Positions 8,334-18,393 of a stretch of 64,000 nt of DNA are shown here, piece by piece (position 1 is the first letter of the stretch; the number at the start of each line of letters is the position of its first letter). Under the pieces are notes generated by a model. The model saw only the letters and a list, made by a program, of their open reading frames with translations, did not search any database and had not been told where the DNA came from. The stretch is from Muribaculum sp. (GTDB lineage: Bacteria > Bacteroidota > Bacteroidia > Bacteroidales > Muribaculaceae). Made by a program: the position numbers and the translations under genes. The stretch covers positions 1 through 64,000 of the forward strand of contig JAMPAV010000003.1 in assembly GCA_023667055.1 (NCBI GenBank), written 5' to 3'.

Positions 8334-11300
8334 TTAGAACCCAACTGTCAGGCCGGCTGTGTATGTGCGTGTAAGCGGGTAGCTCGGGCTGCTGCTTGCG
8401 CGGTTTTCGGGGTCGCCCCATTTGTAGCCGGAGAATGTGAGGAGGTTGTAGCCGCTCAGCGACAGGCGGAGCTGGGTGAGTCCGAGTTTCTTCATCCATG
8501 GCATGTTGAAGTCGTAGGCAAGCTGGATTGATTTAAGACGTACGTAGCTTGCGTCCTTTTCCCACAGTGTCGAGCCGGCGTATGTGTGCGACTTATTGGC
8601 AATTGTCGGACGCGGATATGTCGCGTTGCGGTTGTCTTCGCTCCAGCTGTCTTCGAGGTGTGTGCGTAGCAAGCCACCGTGGTCGTCACCGCCGGCATTC
8701 CAGAATGGTGTCTGGAAGGCACCTCCGATACTGCGGCTTACATCCCATGCGCCGGTAAACTGAGCGTTGAATGTTAGTCCTTTCCATTGAAGTCCAAGAT
8801 TAAGACCGGCTATAAAGCGAGGGTCGTCGGTCTTGCCGAAGTCGTAGCTTTTGTCATTGTCGTCTATCTTGCCATCTCCGTTCAGATCCACGTAGATTGG
8901 GTCGCCATAGTTGAGTTTGTCATTGGACTTGATCTGTTCGGGGATTGGCTCTCCGTATTGTTGCTCATATCTTGCGTCGGCTGTCTCATCGTAGAAGCCC
9001 CAGAAGAGAAGCTGCGAACGGGAGCCAATGCGATGGCCTACTGTCTTCTGATAGTCATATTCCTGAGGTGCCTGTCCATCCTTAAGAATCTTGTTGTCGT
9101 TGTATGAGAGGTTGAAGCGTATGTTGTAGCTGAAGTCTCTGTTGATAAATTGGTTCCAACCAAGACTCAATTCCCATCCCCAGCTTTCTACCTCGCCATA
9201 GTTGGTATAAGGTACTGCATAACCAAGAAGTGCTGATGAACTCATGTTCTGCAGTAGAATGTTCTTACGATTCTCGCGGTAATAGTCGAATGTAGCCTTC
9301 AGCTGGTTGTTGATGAAGTTGGCTTCGATAGCGTAGTTTTGCTTCACTGCAGTTTCCCATGTCACGTCGGGGTTGTTCTTTGCTGTCTGGGTCGCACCGG
9401 GCTGTGTGGATCCTGATTCGCCTACGCCAAAGAAGTAGCCGTAGCCGTCGCGCTGTGCAAGACCGGTGTTGTTCACTTCAAATGGGTCGGCAAGATACAT
9501 GAAGCGGTTGCCACCTACCTTATCGTTACCAACCTTACCGAGTGATACACGAAGTTTTAAGAATGATAGCCATGGGTTGAGCGATTCCATGAATTTTTCA
9601 TTAGATATTACCCATCCGATAGAACCTGCCGGGAAGGCTCCGAAACGTTTGTCGGGCGCGAAGTTCTCCGATCCGTTGTAGCCGAAGTTAACCTCTGCAA
9701 GGTAGCGGTTGTCATAGTCGTATGTCACACGCCCTACAAATCCTACATAACCGCGTGCAATATCTGAATATGTGCTGGGATAGTAGTCTTTGCTTTGGTT
9801 GTATAGTGCAAGGGCTGACACAGTGTGTTCGCCGAACTCGCGGTTCCAGTCAAACGCTGCCTCCACATACCAGTTACGCCATCTGCTTGTCATGTTGCCG
9901 TTTGAGCCTTCTGAGTATGAGGGAGCCTCCTGGAAGGAGTTGTTGAGATATTTCAGCACTTGGTTGCCTTCTTCATCGTATGTCACCACCGGTGTCACTG
10001 TGGCTGCTGATGATGTAAGTGTCTTCTGCTGTCCGAAACCGCTGTTGTAGGAGCCTTTCGCACGGAATGCAAGGTTCTTGGTAATCACATCAAGTTTTTG
10101 CTTCAGTATGAAGTCTGATGTGATGGTGTTGGCTGTGTTGTGGTATGCACCTGTCTGATATGTGATGTAGGTCATAGGCGCACTTCCCACGAATGGCAGT
10201 GTCACGACGTATGGATTGCCCTCTTCATCATATTCTGTGTTGTATGCCGGATCTACTGTCGGTGCTATATATCTCCCTTCTGAGTCAAAACCTGCAGCTG
10301 AGAATGGTGTCGCTCCATAGATGGCCTTTACCATACCCTCGGCGCCCTGACCGGTTCTCGGCTTGGCTGAATTGTCGATTTTGCCTGCCACGTTCAGACT
10401 GATCTGGGTGGTCGGGGTAACATCGATGTCAAGGTTCGAGCGATAGTTGAAACGGTTGTAACGGTAGTCAAACGCATAGTCGTTGCGACCATACTGGTTG
10501 AAGATACCGTCCTGGCTAAAGAAACCGGCTGAGATGAAGTAGCGCACTTTCTTGTTGCCGCCGGAGATATTCACATTATGCTGTTGCTGGAGTGTTGTCT
10601 TCTTGAAGATTTCGTCTGTCCAACGCATATTCGGGAAACGGATCTTGTCGTTGGGATTGTCCGACATGAATTTGGCGATTACATCCTGAGAGAATACGTC
10701 GGCCGAACCCGGGTTGTCGCTCTGGTTCATGTAGTTGTAGAAGTTGGCATACTCCACTGAGTTGGCCATCTCAATAAGTTTGGTGGGTGACTGTGCCGAG
10801 AAGTTCAAGGATACATTGATTTTTGCTTTGCCTTCCTTACCGCGCTTGGTGGTAACGAGGATTACACCGTTTGCACCGCGTACACCGAATACAGCTGTCG
10901 CGGAGGCATCCTTAAGTACTGATATTGACTCGATTTCGTTCGGGTCAATGTCCCACATGTCGCGTTCCACGCCATCCACCTGGATAAGCGGTTTGGCATC
11001 TACCCAAGTTGCTTTACCACGTACGAAGATTTCTGCGGCGTCGCTACCTGGCTCACCTGATGTCTGCACTGTAGAGACACCAGACAACTGTCCGGCAAGC
11101 ACGTTGGTCACTGATGACACCGGTGTGCGCGTAAGGTCTTCGTTTTTAATTGATGAGATTGCTCCCGTCTGCGACACTTTCTTCTGTACGCCGTAGGCAA
11201 CTACCTCGACTGCGTCAAGCATGGAGGCTGATTCCTTAAGCACTACCTTCATGCCCTGCTTGGCGGGTACTGTCTGTGAATCATATCCCACGTAGGATAT

Positions 11301-11558
11301 TTTCAACTTTGCACCCGGTTTACACTTGATGGAGAAATTGCCATCAAAATCTGTGGCCGTACCAATGGAAGTGCCTTCGACGAGTATGGTAGCTCCGATT
11401 AGGGGCTCGTCGGTCGTGTCATACACGGTACCATTCACCACTGACTCCTGCGCTTGTAGCGCGAACGATGCAAACAGGCACATCAGCGCGGTCAACGCCA
11501 TTCGGCCTGCATTCTGCACTCGTTTCAATACTGACACTTGATTGCGTTCGTATTTCAT
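8334..11558 (-). CDS. SusC-like TonB-dependent receptor
   Basis: This 1074-residue protein has an extended signal peptide (to about residue 36, LQAQ), a complete carboxypeptidase-regulatory-like domain (about 40-115, with GTVYDTTDEPLIGATI and ISYVGYDSQTV), a plug with VDGVERD and LKDASATAVFGVRGANGVILVTTKRG, and a barrel ending in TAGLTVGF. It should form an outer-membrane channel driven by TonB-ExbBD. It heads a four-gene unit (susC, susD, susC, susD) and has its own promoter about 80 bp upstream, so it need not depend on guaA transcription. There is no ECF sigma/anti-sigma pair or hybrid two-component regulator in the window. Confidence 0.95.
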   Translation of the reverse strand: MKYERNQVSVLKRVQNAGRMALTALMCLFASFALQAQESVVNGTVYDTTDEPLIGATILVEGTSIGTATDFDGNFSIKCKPGAKLKISYVGYDSQTVPAKQGMKVVLKESASMLDAVEVVAYGVQKKVSQTGAISSIKNEDLTRTPVSSVTNVLAGQLSGVSTVQTSGEPGSDAAEIFVRGKATWVDAKPLIQVDGVERDMWDIDPNEIESISVLKDASATAVFGVRGANGVILVTTKRGKEGKAKINVSLNFSAQSPTKLIEMANSVEYANFYNYMNQSDNPGSADVFSQDVIAKFMSDNPNDKIRFPNMRWTDEIFKKTTLQQQHNVNISGGNKKVRYFISAGFFSQDGIFNQYGRNDYAFDYRYNRFNYRSNLDIDVTPTTQISLNVAGKIDNSAKPRTGQGAEGMVKAIYGATPFSAAGFDSEGRYIAPTVDPAYNTEYDEEGNPYVVTLPFVGSAPMTYITYQTGAYHNTANTITSDFILKQKLDVITKNLAFRAKGSYNSGFGQQKTLTSSAATVTPVVTYDEEGNQVLKYLNNSFQEAPSYSEGSNGNMTSRWRNWYVEAAFDWNREFGEHTVSALALYNQSKDYYPSTYSDIARGYVGFVGRVTYDYDNRYLAEVNFGYNGSENFAPDKRFGAFPAGSIGWVISNEKFMESLNPWLSFLKLRVSLGKVGNDKVGGNRFMYLADPFEVNNTGLAQRDGYGYFFGVGESGSTQPGATQTAKNNPDVTWETAVKQNYAIEANFINNQLKATFDYYRENRKNILLQNMSSSALLGYAVPYTNYGEVESWGWELSLGWNQFINRDFSYNIRFNLSYNDNKILKDGQAPQEYDYQKTVGHRIGSRSQLLFWGFYDETADARYEQQYGEPIPEQIKSNDKLNYGDPIYVDLNGDGKIDDNDKSYDFGKTDDPRFIAGLNLGLQWKGLTFNAQFTGAWDVSRSIGGAFQTPFWNAGGDDHGGLLRTHLEDSWSEDNRNATYPRPTIANKSHTYAGSTLWEKDASYVRLKSIQLAYDFNMPWMKKLGLTQLRLSLSGYNLLTFSGYKWGDPENRASSSPSYPLTRTYTAGLTVGF

Positions 11559-11638
11559 GATGAGTTTAAATGGGGTTAGTTATTATTATTGTTTATAATT
11601 TTTTTTAGATTTTAAGAGTGTTTTTCTACACGTAAGTG

Positions 11639-11671
11639 CAAAGTTATAAAAAATTTTTCAAACTTTTCAAA
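11639..11671 (-). promoter_or_regulatory. Promoter of the susCD operon
   Basis: TAACTTTG on the minus strand (11639-11646) preceded at 21 bp by TTTG (11668-11671) matches the Bacteroidetes promoter. A second TTTG at 12 bp spacing is too close to serve. The predicted start is about 75 bp upstream of the susC ATG. Confidence 0.6.
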
Positions 11672-11710
11672 AATTTTTTAATAAATTTGTAACATTTCTG
11701 AAATTTAACA

Positions 11711-11741
11711 AATCGGGGGCGGCCAAAGGCCGCCCCCGATT
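11711..11741 (-). terminator. Hairpin after guaA
   Basis: A perfect 14-bp stem (AATCGGGGGCGGCC and its complement) closes on an AAA loop three bases after the guaA stop. The following T-run on the minus strand is weak (TTTGTTAAATTT), so it may work as terminator or as 3'-end stabiliser. Confidence 0.75.
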
Positions 11742-11743
11742 GT

Positions 11744-13270
11744 TTATTCCCATTCAATGGTTGCTGGTGGTTTGGAGGAGATGTCATAAACTACGCGGTT
11801 TATTCCGCGTACTTTATTTATTATCTCATTGCTCACCTTCGCAAGCAACTCGTATGGCAGATGCACCCAGTCGGCTGTCATGCCATCGGTCGAGATTACC
11901 GCCCTCAATGCACAGCACCGTTCGTAGGTTCTTTCGTCGCCCATCACGCCAACACTCTGCACCGGAAGCAGAATCACGCCAGCCTGCCACACCTTGTCAT
12001 ACCATCCCGCTTCCCGCAGGTTCGAGATGAAGATGTCATCGGCCTTTTGCAGGATATGCACCTTCTCTGCCGTAACCTCTCCCAAGATGCGGATACCAAG
12101 TCCGGGTCCCGGGAAAGGATGCCGTCCAAGAAGCATAGGGTCTATGCCAAGTGCCTTACCTACACGGCGCACTTCATCCTTAAACAGCAGCCGCAGCGGT
12201 TCCACAACCTTCAGGTTCATCTTCTCCGGAAGTCCACCCACATTGTGGTGCGACTTGATTGTGGCTGAAGGACCGTTGACACTCACGCTTTCTATCACGT
12301 CGGGATAGATGGTGCCCTGTGCCAACCATCTTGCATCCCCGAATTTCTGTGCTTCTTCATTGAATACCTCGATGAAGTCTCTGCCTATTATCTTGCGCTT
12401 CCCCTCCGGGTCTGTCACTCCGGCAAGGTCGGTATAGAATTTTTCACTTGCATCGACCCCTTTCACATTCAGCCCCATTCCTTTGTATTGCTCCAGCACT
12501 CCTTCAAACTCATTGAGTCGGAGAAGTCCGTTGTTTACAAAGATACACTGAAGTTTGTGCCCGATTGCCTTGTTGAGCAATACGGCTGCCACTGTGGAGT
12601 CAACACCACCGGAAAGTCCGAGTATTACCTGGTCATCACCTATCTTTGCTTTTAGTTCGCACACTGTAGTCTCTATGAATGAGTCCGGACTCCATGTACC
12701 GCTGCATCCGCAGATACCAAGCACAAAGTTGCTGAGCAATTGTGTGCCGTCGGTTGAGTGATACACCTCAGGGTGGAACTGGATGCCCCAGCTCTGTTCC
12801 CCTTCGATATGATAGGCGGCGACCCTGACATTTTCGGTGCTTCCTATTATATGGAAACTTTCCGGAATGTCGGTGATGGTGTCGCCATGGCTCATCCATA
12901 CCTGGGTGGGGGAGGGTAGTCCATGCATCAATGGATCTGTGTCATCCACCACTGTCAACATGGCCCGACCATATTCTCTACTTGGCGCTCCCTTTACGTG
13001 TCCTCCCGCCATCTGTGCGAGAAGTTGTGCTCCATAGCACACACCGAGCAAGGGAAGTTTTCCCTTGAAGGCATCGAGCGAGGGTTTCGGCGACTCCGGG
13101 TCATTCACGGAGTAGGGGCTGCCCGACAGGATCACTCCCTTCACATCGCCGTCAATCTCCGGCACCTTATGGAAGGGATGTATCTCGCAATAGACGTTCA
13201 ACTCCCTTACCCTCCTGGCAATCAGCTGCGTATATTGCGACCCAAAATCAATTATCAATATCTTTTCCAA
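11744..13270 (-). CDS. guaA: GMP synthase (glutamine-hydrolysing)
   Basis: GuaA converts XMP, ATP and glutamine to GMP in the cytoplasm. The 508-residue protein has the class I amidotransferase domain first, with nucleophile Cys78 in GVCYGAQ and His166/Glu168 in QFHPEVY. The ATP-pyrophosphatase domain follows, with the PP-loop SGGVDS at 220-225, and the protein ends with the C-terminal dimerisation domain (PPATIEWE). Length and motifs are normal. It lies downstream of guaB, which makes its substrate, with the S23 repeat element between them, and ends in a strong hairpin. Confidence 0.98.
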   Translation of the reverse strand: MEKILIIDFGSQYTQLIARRVRELNVYCEIHPFHKVPEIDGDVKGVILSGSPYSVNDPESPKPSLDAFKGKLPLLGVCYGAQLLAQMAGGHVKGAPSREYGRAMLTVVDDTDPLMHGLPSPTQVWMSHGDTITDIPESFHIIGSTENVRVAAYHIEGEQSWGIQFHPEVYHSTDGTQLLSNFVLGICGCSGTWSPDSFIETTVCELKAKIGDDQVILGLSGGVDSTVAAVLLNKAIGHKLQCIFVNNGLLRLNEFEGVLEQYKGMGLNVKGVDASEKFYTDLAGVTDPEGKRKIIGRDFIEVFNEEAQKFGDARWLAQGTIYPDVIESVSVNGPSATIKSHHNVGGLPEKMNLKVVEPLRLLFKDEVRRVGKALGIDPMLLGRHPFPGPGLGIRILGEVTAEKVHILQKADDIFISNLREAGWYDKVWQAGVILLPVQSVGVMGDERTYERCCALRAVISTDGMTADWVHLPYELLAKVSNEIINKVRGINRVVYDISSKPPATIEWE

Positions 13271-13278
13271 AGTATAAT

Positions 13279-13829
13279 GGTTTATAGGTTTATAGGTTTA
13301 TAGGTTTATGGGTTTATGGGTTTATAGGTTTATGGGTTTATAGGTTTATGGGTTTATAGGTTTATGGGTTTATAGGTTTATTTTATTTGTTGATTTTTAT
13401 AGTTTTGTTGATTAACCGTATTGCAATAAGATTGCCAAAGAGCGTTAATTAGTCTCGATGTCTTGAAAAACTGTGGCTTTATTGCGGAAAATGCTTCTTC
13501 AGAAATATACCTTAGGTCCATACAACTTTCAAGTTCACAGTATGTTTCAGTCAGGGATCCGAAAGCAATTTCAAGGAAGTGTATTTTTTCTTTATAAGAT
13601 TTTCTTCCACAACCTTCTGCTATGTTAGCTTTCACTGAAATTACTGCCCTTTGCAGTTGAGATCCGAGTGCATATTTCTCATGGATTGGTAGAATGTTTA
13701 TGATTCGATAAACCTCTACTACCAATTTTCGAGCTTCTTGATATGCATCAAGTTTTTCAAAGGAATATAAATCCATATTCTCAAACTTACAGATAAAATA
13801 AACCTATAAACCCATAAACCTATAAACCT
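13279..13829. mobile_element. Octamer inverted-array element carrying an S23-type gene (GGTTTATA family, copy 2)
   Basis: The left arm (13279 to about 13380) holds about 13 tandem octamers alternating GGTTTATA and GGTTTATG. The right arm (13790-13829) begins with CAGATAAAATAAACC and continues with TATAAACC/CATAAACC units. The arms are inverted relative to each other and their inner ends, GGTTTATTTTAT and ATAAAATAAACC, are exact complements. Between them lies one intact four-helix-bundle gene. Related elements at five other gaps in the window have the same inner ends but no gene. I treat this as the full-length form of a repeated, probably mobile element; the movement mechanism is unknown. Confidence 0.6.
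13378..13776 (-). CDS. Four-helix bundle protein, S23/bAvd-like family
   Basis: This 132-residue protein matches the family found in 23S rRNA intervening sequences and, as a relative, the Avd accessory protein of diversity-generating retroelements. Signatures visible are FEKLDAYQEARKLVVEVY at the N-terminus, LGSQLQRAVISVKANIAEG near 57-75, and FLEIAFGSLTETYCELE near 87-103. It is basic and all-helical with no catalytic motif; the family is thought to bind nucleic acid. The last residues (NQQNYKNQQIK) run into the left repeat arm. It is co-oriented with guaB and guaA and fully contained in the repeat element. Its biological role here is unknown. Confidence 0.85.
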   Translation of the reverse strand: MDLYSFEKLDAYQEARKLVVEVYRIINILPIHEKYALGSQLQRAVISVKANIAEGCGRKSYKEKIHFLEIAFGSLTETYCELESCMDLRYISEEAFSAIKPQFFKTSRLINALWQSYCNTVNQQNYKNQQIK

Positions 13830-15302
13830 TTAATTACCGCGTGTATAGTTAGGTGCTTCTTTTGTTATGGTCACGTCGTGAGGATGGTTTTCGATAACTG
13901 CTGCTGACGTGATCTTCACAAATTTCGCATCATGCAATTTCTCGATATCCGGTGCTCCCACATATCCCATACCGCTTCTCAGTCCTCCTACAAGCTGATA
14001 GACTGTCTCACTCAAAGTTCCCTTATATGGCACCCGAGCCTCAATACCCTCCGGCACAAATTTGCTGCTGTCGGTCTTCTCGCTCTGGAAGTAACGGTCT
14101 TTCGATCCGGCCTGCATCGCTGAAATGCTGCCCATGCCGCGATATGACTTGAACTTCCTTCCATTATATATTATGGTCTCTCCGGGTGATTCCTCTGTGC
14201 CGGCAAACATACTGCCCATCATCACGGAGTCACCTCCGGCTGCAAGTGCCTTCACCACATCACCTGAATAACGAAGTCCTCCGTCGGCTATCACCGGTAT
14301 TCCGAGTGAGTGTGCTGCCTTGGCTGCCTCGAAGATTGCTGTCAACTGTGGAACACCAACTCCGGCTACGATGCGGGTGGTGCATATCGAACCAGGTCCG
14401 ATACCCACCTTGATGCCGTCGGCTCCGGCCTCAATAAGGAACAAGGCTGCATCGGCTGTCGCTATATTGCCCACCACTACATCCAGATCCGGATACGCTG
14501 CCTTTACTTTCTTAAGTGTGTTCACCACATTCTGGCTGTGTCCATGCGCTGTGTCGATGACCACTGCATCTGCACCGGCCTCATACAGTGCCTTCACGCG
14601 GTCGAGGGTGTCGGATGTCACGCCTACTCCCGCTGCCACTCGAAGTCTTCCCTTGGCATCCTTCGCTGCCATGGGATAATCCTTTATCTTGGTGATGTCG
14701 CGATATGTGATCAGACCCTCCAGTTTCCCGTCTTTATCCACTACCGGAAGTTTCTCTATCTTGTGTTTGAGCAAAATCTCTGATGCCTCTGAGAGACTCG
14801 GATTGGTTGTGGTGATAAGATTTTCTTTGGTCATCACATCCTTTATCAGGATTCCCATGTCTTTCTGGAATCTCAGGTCGCGGTTGGTCACTATGCCCTC
14901 AAGTTTGCCATTCTCATCCACCACCGGTATGCCACCGATATGATTGTCGTGCATGAGTTGAAGGGCGTCGCCTACGGTCTGTTCTCCTTTGATGGTGACA
15001 GGGTCGTAGATCATTCCGCTTTCCGCCCTCTTCACCCGGCGCACCTGGTCTGCCTGAGCTTGAATACTCATATTCTTGTGGATGACTCCGATTCCACCTT
15101 GGCGGGCTATCGCGATTGCCATGTCAGACTCTGTCACTGTGTCCATGGCTGCCGACACAAATGGTATGTTGAGCGGGATATTCTTCGAAAATCTCGTGGC
15201 AAGTTTAACTTCGCTCGGTATCACCTCCGAATATGCCGGTATGAGAAGCACGTCATCAAAGGTGTACCCCTCCATCGCTATTTTTTCATCTATAAAACTC
15301 AT
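13830..15302 (-). CDS. guaB: Inosine-5'-monophosphate dehydrogenase
   Basis: GuaB oxidises IMP to XMP with NAD+, the committed step to GMP. The 490-residue protein has the TIM barrel interrupted by two CBS domains (about 95-205, with [21 protein letters not shown] and [21 protein letters not shown]), the active-site loop [11 protein letters not shown] with Cys308, and [17 protein letters not shown] for phosphate binding. The CBS pair can bind purine nucleotides and adjust activity in this family. The stop codon directly abuts the right arm of the S23 element. Confidence 0.98.
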   Translation of the reverse strand: MSFIDEKIAMEGYTFDDVLLIPAYSEVIPSEVKLATRFSKNIPLNIPFVSAAMDTVTESDMAIAIARQGGIGVIHKNMSIQAQADQVRRVKRAESGMIYDPVTIKGEQTVGDALQLMHDNHIGGIPVVDENGKLEGIVTNRDLRFQKDMGILIKDVMTKENLITTTNPSLSEASEILLKHKIEKLPVVDKDGKLEGLITYRDITKIKDYPMAAKDAKGRLRVAAGVGVTSDTLDRVKALYEAGADAVVIDTAHGHSQNVVNTLKKVKAAYPDLDVVVGNIATADAALFLIEAGADGIKVGIGPGSICTTRIVAGVGVPQLTAIFEAAKAAHSLGIPVIADGGLRYSGDVVKALAAGGDSVMMGSMFAGTEESPGETIIYNGRKFKSYRGMGSISAMQAGSKDRYFQSEKTDSSKFVPEGIEARVPYKGTLSETVYQLVGGLRSGMGYVGAPDIEKLHDAKFVKITSAAVIENHPHDVTITKEAPNYTRGN

Positions 15303-15321
15303 CTTCTTTATTTTCGCTTAT

Positions 15322-15465
15322 GGTTTATAGGTTTATGGGTTTATAGGTTTATTTTATGTGTATTTAAAGTGTATGATATTATCATATTTATATTTCTGAT
15401 TCGGCTCTCATTGTTTATACAAATTGCCGATAAAATAAACCTATAAACCTATAAACCTATAAACT
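15322..15465. repeat. Inverted octamer-array element, GGTTTATA family, copy 3
   Basis: The left arm has about four GGTTTATA/GGTTTATG units ending in GGTTTATTTTAT, and the right arm (from 15427) begins CCGATAAAATAAACC and continues TATAAACC. The core is about 70 bp with no ORF. It fills the purA-guaB gap. Confidence 0.9.
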
Positions 15466-15468
15466 TGT

Positions 15469-16761
15469 TTAAAATTTCTTCAGCTCCTCCGATATCATAA
15501 TGGTCTGCGTTCTGTCCGGCCCCACCGAGATGATGCCGACAGGTGTTCCAGTCAGTTCCTCTATCTTCTTCACGTAGGCCTTGGCTGCTTCCGGTAGTTC
15601 CTCAAAACTCTTGCATCCGGTGATGTCTTCTTTCCAGCCCTCCATCTCTATATATACCGGCTTGCATTGGGCAAGTTTGTGGATGGTGCTTGGAGGTGCG
15701 ATGATGTCTTCGCCGTTAAGTTCGTATGCCACGCAGATCTTCACCTTGTCAAGTCCTGACAAGACGTCGAAAAGCATCAGCGACCAGTAGTCGATGCCGG
15801 CCAAACGGGATGTGTATCTTGCCACTACTGCGTCAAACCATCCAATGCGACGCGGACGACCGGTTACTGTGCCATATTCATGACCTCTTTCGCGGATCTC
15901 GTGTGCTGTCTCGTCAAACAGCTCTGTCGGGAATGGTCCCTCACCTACACGGGTACAGTATGCCTTGGCAACTCCTACCACATTCTCAATCCATTTGGGC
16001 GCTATTCCTGCCCCCTGCGAGATACTTGCTGCCGACGGACATGAGGATGTCACGTAGGGATATGTGCCGTGGTCTATACATAGCATCATGCCCTGGGCTC
16101 CCTCAAAGAGTATTTTGGCATCGCTGTGAAGATACTTGTCTATCAGCAGGCTTGTGTCGCAGATGCGATGTCCGAGCACTTTCGCTATTTCCATATACTG
16201 GTCATATACCTCTTGATAGTCAAGTGGTTTGAGTCCATACATCTTTAGTTCCATGTTCTTCACCTCAAGTGCAGCCTTAAGTCGCTCTGCAAAATATTCC
16301 GGGTCAAGAATGTCGCCCATGCGCAGACCAAGACGTGAGTACTTGTCGGTGTAGGCAGGGCCTATACCCTTCTTTGTCGTACCGATTTTTGCGTCTCCCT
16401 TCAGATTCTCGCTCGCTCCGTCGAGCATACTGTGCCACGGCATCACCATCGCTGCGCGGTCGGAGATATACAGCTGATAGTCTGTGATTCCCTGATTGTG
16501 AAGTTTCTCCAGTTCGGCTATCACCGAAACGGGATTCACCACCATGCCATTGGCCATCACATTCACTGTCTTAGGATTAAATATACCCGAAGGTATGCTC
16601 TGAAGGGAATATTTGTGGCCGTCAAACATCACAGAGTGGCCCGCGTTGTTGCCTCCCTGGTAGCGTACCACCATATCGGCCCTGCATGCAAAGTAATCCG
16701 TGATTTTACCTTTTCCCTCGTCACCCCACTGAGAGCCGGTGACTACTAATCTTTCACTCAT
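15469..16761 (-). CDS. purA: Adenylosuccinate synthetase
   Basis: PurA joins IMP and aspartate using GTP to form adenylosuccinate. The first residues from this start, MSERLVVTGSQWGDEGKGK, carry the catalytic Asp in GDEGKGK, and NNAGHSV holds the catalytic His about residue 41. The frame stays open 11 codons further upstream (to 16794), but that part (reading [10 protein letters not shown]) is translated repeat sequence, so the start at 16761 giving 430 residues is preferred. The C-terminus (SVGPDRTQTI) is complete. Downstream of purB in the same direction, which places consecutive AMP-branch steps together. Confidence 0.97.
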   Translation of the reverse strand: MSERLVVTGSQWGDEGKGKITDYFACRADMVVRYQGGNNAGHSVMFDGHKYSLQSIPSGIFNPKTVNVMANGMVVNPVSVIAELEKLHNQGITDYQLYISDRAAMVMPWHSMLDGASENLKGDAKIGTTKKGIGPAYTDKYSRLGLRMGDILDPEYFAERLKAALEVKNMELKMYGLKPLDYQEVYDQYMEIAKVLGHRICDTSLLIDKYLHSDAKILFEGAQGMMLCIDHGTYPYVTSSCPSAASISQGAGIAPKWIENVVGVAKAYCTRVGEGPFPTELFDETAHEIRERGHEYGTVTGRPRRIGWFDAVVARYTSRLAGIDYWSLMLFDVLSGLDKVKICVAYELNGEDIIAPPSTIHKLAQCKPVYIEMEGWKEDITGCKSFEELPEAAKAYVKKIEELTGTPVGIISVGPDRTQTIMISEELKKF

Positions 16762-16771
16762 AATCTTTTTC

Positions 16772-16919
16772 AATGCACAATGCACAATGCACAATGCACA
16801 ATTGTTTGTCGTTTGTAATTTTTTATTTCATGAGTACCCAAGCGTCTCCATGAGTATTCAAGTTTCCACATCTTTCGCACAAGCCATACACAAGCACGGT
16901 AATTGTGCATTGTGCATTA
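16772..16919. repeat. Inverted heptamer-array element, GCACAAT family, copy 1
   Basis: The left arm has four GCACAAT units and the right arm has two to three ATTGTGC units in inverse orientation. The core of about 95 bp includes TTTGTCGTTTGTAA, TTTTTTATTTCATG and CGCACAAGCC, shared with copies at 18224 and 22531. The purB stop codon (16917-16919) is formed at the arm edge and the purA start is only about 10 bp from the other arm. Confidence 0.9.
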
Positions 16920-18212
16920 TTCTACACCATTCCTCTTGTAAATGTAATCGACATTCTTGAGATAATAATCTAAGGTGAAGCAAGCCTCAAGCTCCTCGGG
17001 CGTCAGCACTGCCATCACCTCCGGTGTCTGCAAAAGCAGGTCCTTGTAGTTGCTGTTGGTGGCCATTGCTTTCATTGCCACCGGTTGTACTGTGTCGTAG
17101 GCCTGTTCGCGTACCCAACCCTTGCCAATCAGTGCGTTCATCACGCGCTGGGCGAAGATCACCCCGTTGGTCATGTAAATATCTGCCATCATCTTGTCTT
17201 CAAATATCGTGAGATTCTGAAGTATTCCCATCATGCGGTTGAGCATGTAGTCGAGAAGAATAGTGGCATCCGGCATTATAATGCGTTCCGTTGCTGAATG
17301 GGAAATGTCACGCTCGTGCCAAAGTGCCACATTCTCGTATGCTGTGGCCATATATCCGCGCATCACTCGCGCACACCCGCAGATGTTCTCGCTTGCTATA
17401 GGATTGCGTTTGTGTGGCATCGCACTAGATCCCTTCTGTCCCTTGCCAAATGCCTCTTCCACCTCATGCACTTCTGTGCGCTGAAGGTTGCGTACCTCCA
17501 TCGCCATCTGTTCGAGGCACGACGCTATCACCGCAAGTGTTGCCATGTAATATGCGTGACGGTCGCGCTGGATCACCTGAGTCGATACATCTGCTGAGTT
17601 TATTCCCAAATGTTCGCATACGTAATCCTGTATGAATGGTGGTATATTTGCGAAGTTCCCGACGGCTCCTGAAAGTTTGCCTACCTCTACTCCGGCAGCT
17701 GCAAGCTTGAACCGCTCTATGTTGCGCTTCATCTCTGCAAGCCAAAGCACCCACTTCAGACCGAAGCATGTTATGTCGGCATGAATACCGTGGGTTCTTC
17801 CAATGCAGGGCTGATTTTTGAACCGTATGGCCTGGCTCTTCAACATCTCGCAGAATTTGTCAAGATCTTCGGCAATTATTTCATTGGCCTGTTTGAAAAG
17901 GTATCCATTGGCTGTATCTACCACATCGGTCGATGTCAGACCATAGTGCACCCACTTTCTCTCTTCACCGAGACTCTCGCTCACCGCACGTGTGAATGCC
18001 ACCACATCGTGCCGTGTCTTCTCCTCGATTTCTTTTATTCTGTCAATATTGAAGGTGGCTTTGTCCCAAAGTTTCTTCACGTCCTCTTCGGGAATCACAC
18101 CCAATTTGCTCCATGCCTCTGCTGCAAGTATCTCCACCTTCAGGTAGGCATCAAATTTATTCTGTTCTGTCCAGACGCGACGCATCACGTCTCTTCCATA
18201 TCTCTCTATCAT
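16917..18212 (-). CDS. purB: Adenylosuccinate lyase
   Basis: PurB acts twice in purine synthesis, releasing fumarate from SAICAR and from adenylosuccinate. The superfamily signature [15 protein letters not shown] is present near residue 260, as are [10 protein letters not shown] and the TSTDVVDTA loop. The frame extends nine codons upstream to 18239, but those residues (MCIVHLKKK) come from the repeat arm; [14 protein letters not shown] from 18212 is the natural beginning and gives 431 residues, a usual length. It is followed after zero bases by a repeat element and then purA. Confidence 0.97.
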   Translation of the reverse strand: MIERYGRDVMRRVWTEQNKFDAYLKVEILAAEAWSKLGVIPEEDVKKLWDKATFNIDRIKEIEEKTRHDVVAFTRAVSESLGEERKWVHYGLTSTDVVDTANGYLFKQANEIIAEDLDKFCEMLKSQAIRFKNQPCIGRTHGIHADITCFGLKWVLWLAEMKRNIERFKLAAAGVEVGKLSGAVGNFANIPPFIQDYVCEHLGINSADVSTQVIQRDRHAYYMATLAVIASCLEQMAMEVRNLQRTEVHEVEEAFGKGQKGSSAMPHKRNPIASENICGCARVMRGYMATAYENVALWHERDISHSATERIIMPDATILLDYMLNRMMGILQNLTIFEDKMMADIYMTNGVIFAQRVMNALIGKGWVREQAYDTVQPVAMKAMATNSNYKDLLLQTPEVMAVLTPEELEACFTLDYYLKNVDYIYKRNGVE

Positions 18213-18223
18213 CTTCTTTTTCA

Positions 18224-18392
18224 AATGCACAATGCACAATGCACAATGCTCAATTTTTGTGGTTGGTAATTTTTATTTCAAGAGTCCCCAAGAGTTCGCA
18301 GGCGTCCCCAAGAGTATTCAAGCGTATCTGTCTTTCGCACAAGCCATGCGCATGCACTGTGATCGTGCATTGTGCATTGTGCATTGTGCATT
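18224..18392. repeat. Inverted heptamer-array element, GCACAAT family, copy 2
   Basis: About four GCACAAT units on the left and four ATTGTGC units on the right flank a core of about 110 bp that is similar but diverged from the other copies (shared TTTTTATTTCA, TTTCGCACAAGCCAT). It fills the purB-purD gap completely. Confidence 0.9.
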
Positions 18393-18393
18393 C

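Noticed and set aside
13279..13380. GGTTTATA array as a CRISPR array
   Set aside because: Units are 8 bp with no spacers and no cas genes are present.
16761..16794. N-terminal extension [11 protein letters not shown] of PurA (also MCIVH... before PurB and PurM)
   Set aside because: These residues are translated GCACAAT repeats, not protein sequence, and the natural starts lie downstream at 16761, 18212 and 22519.
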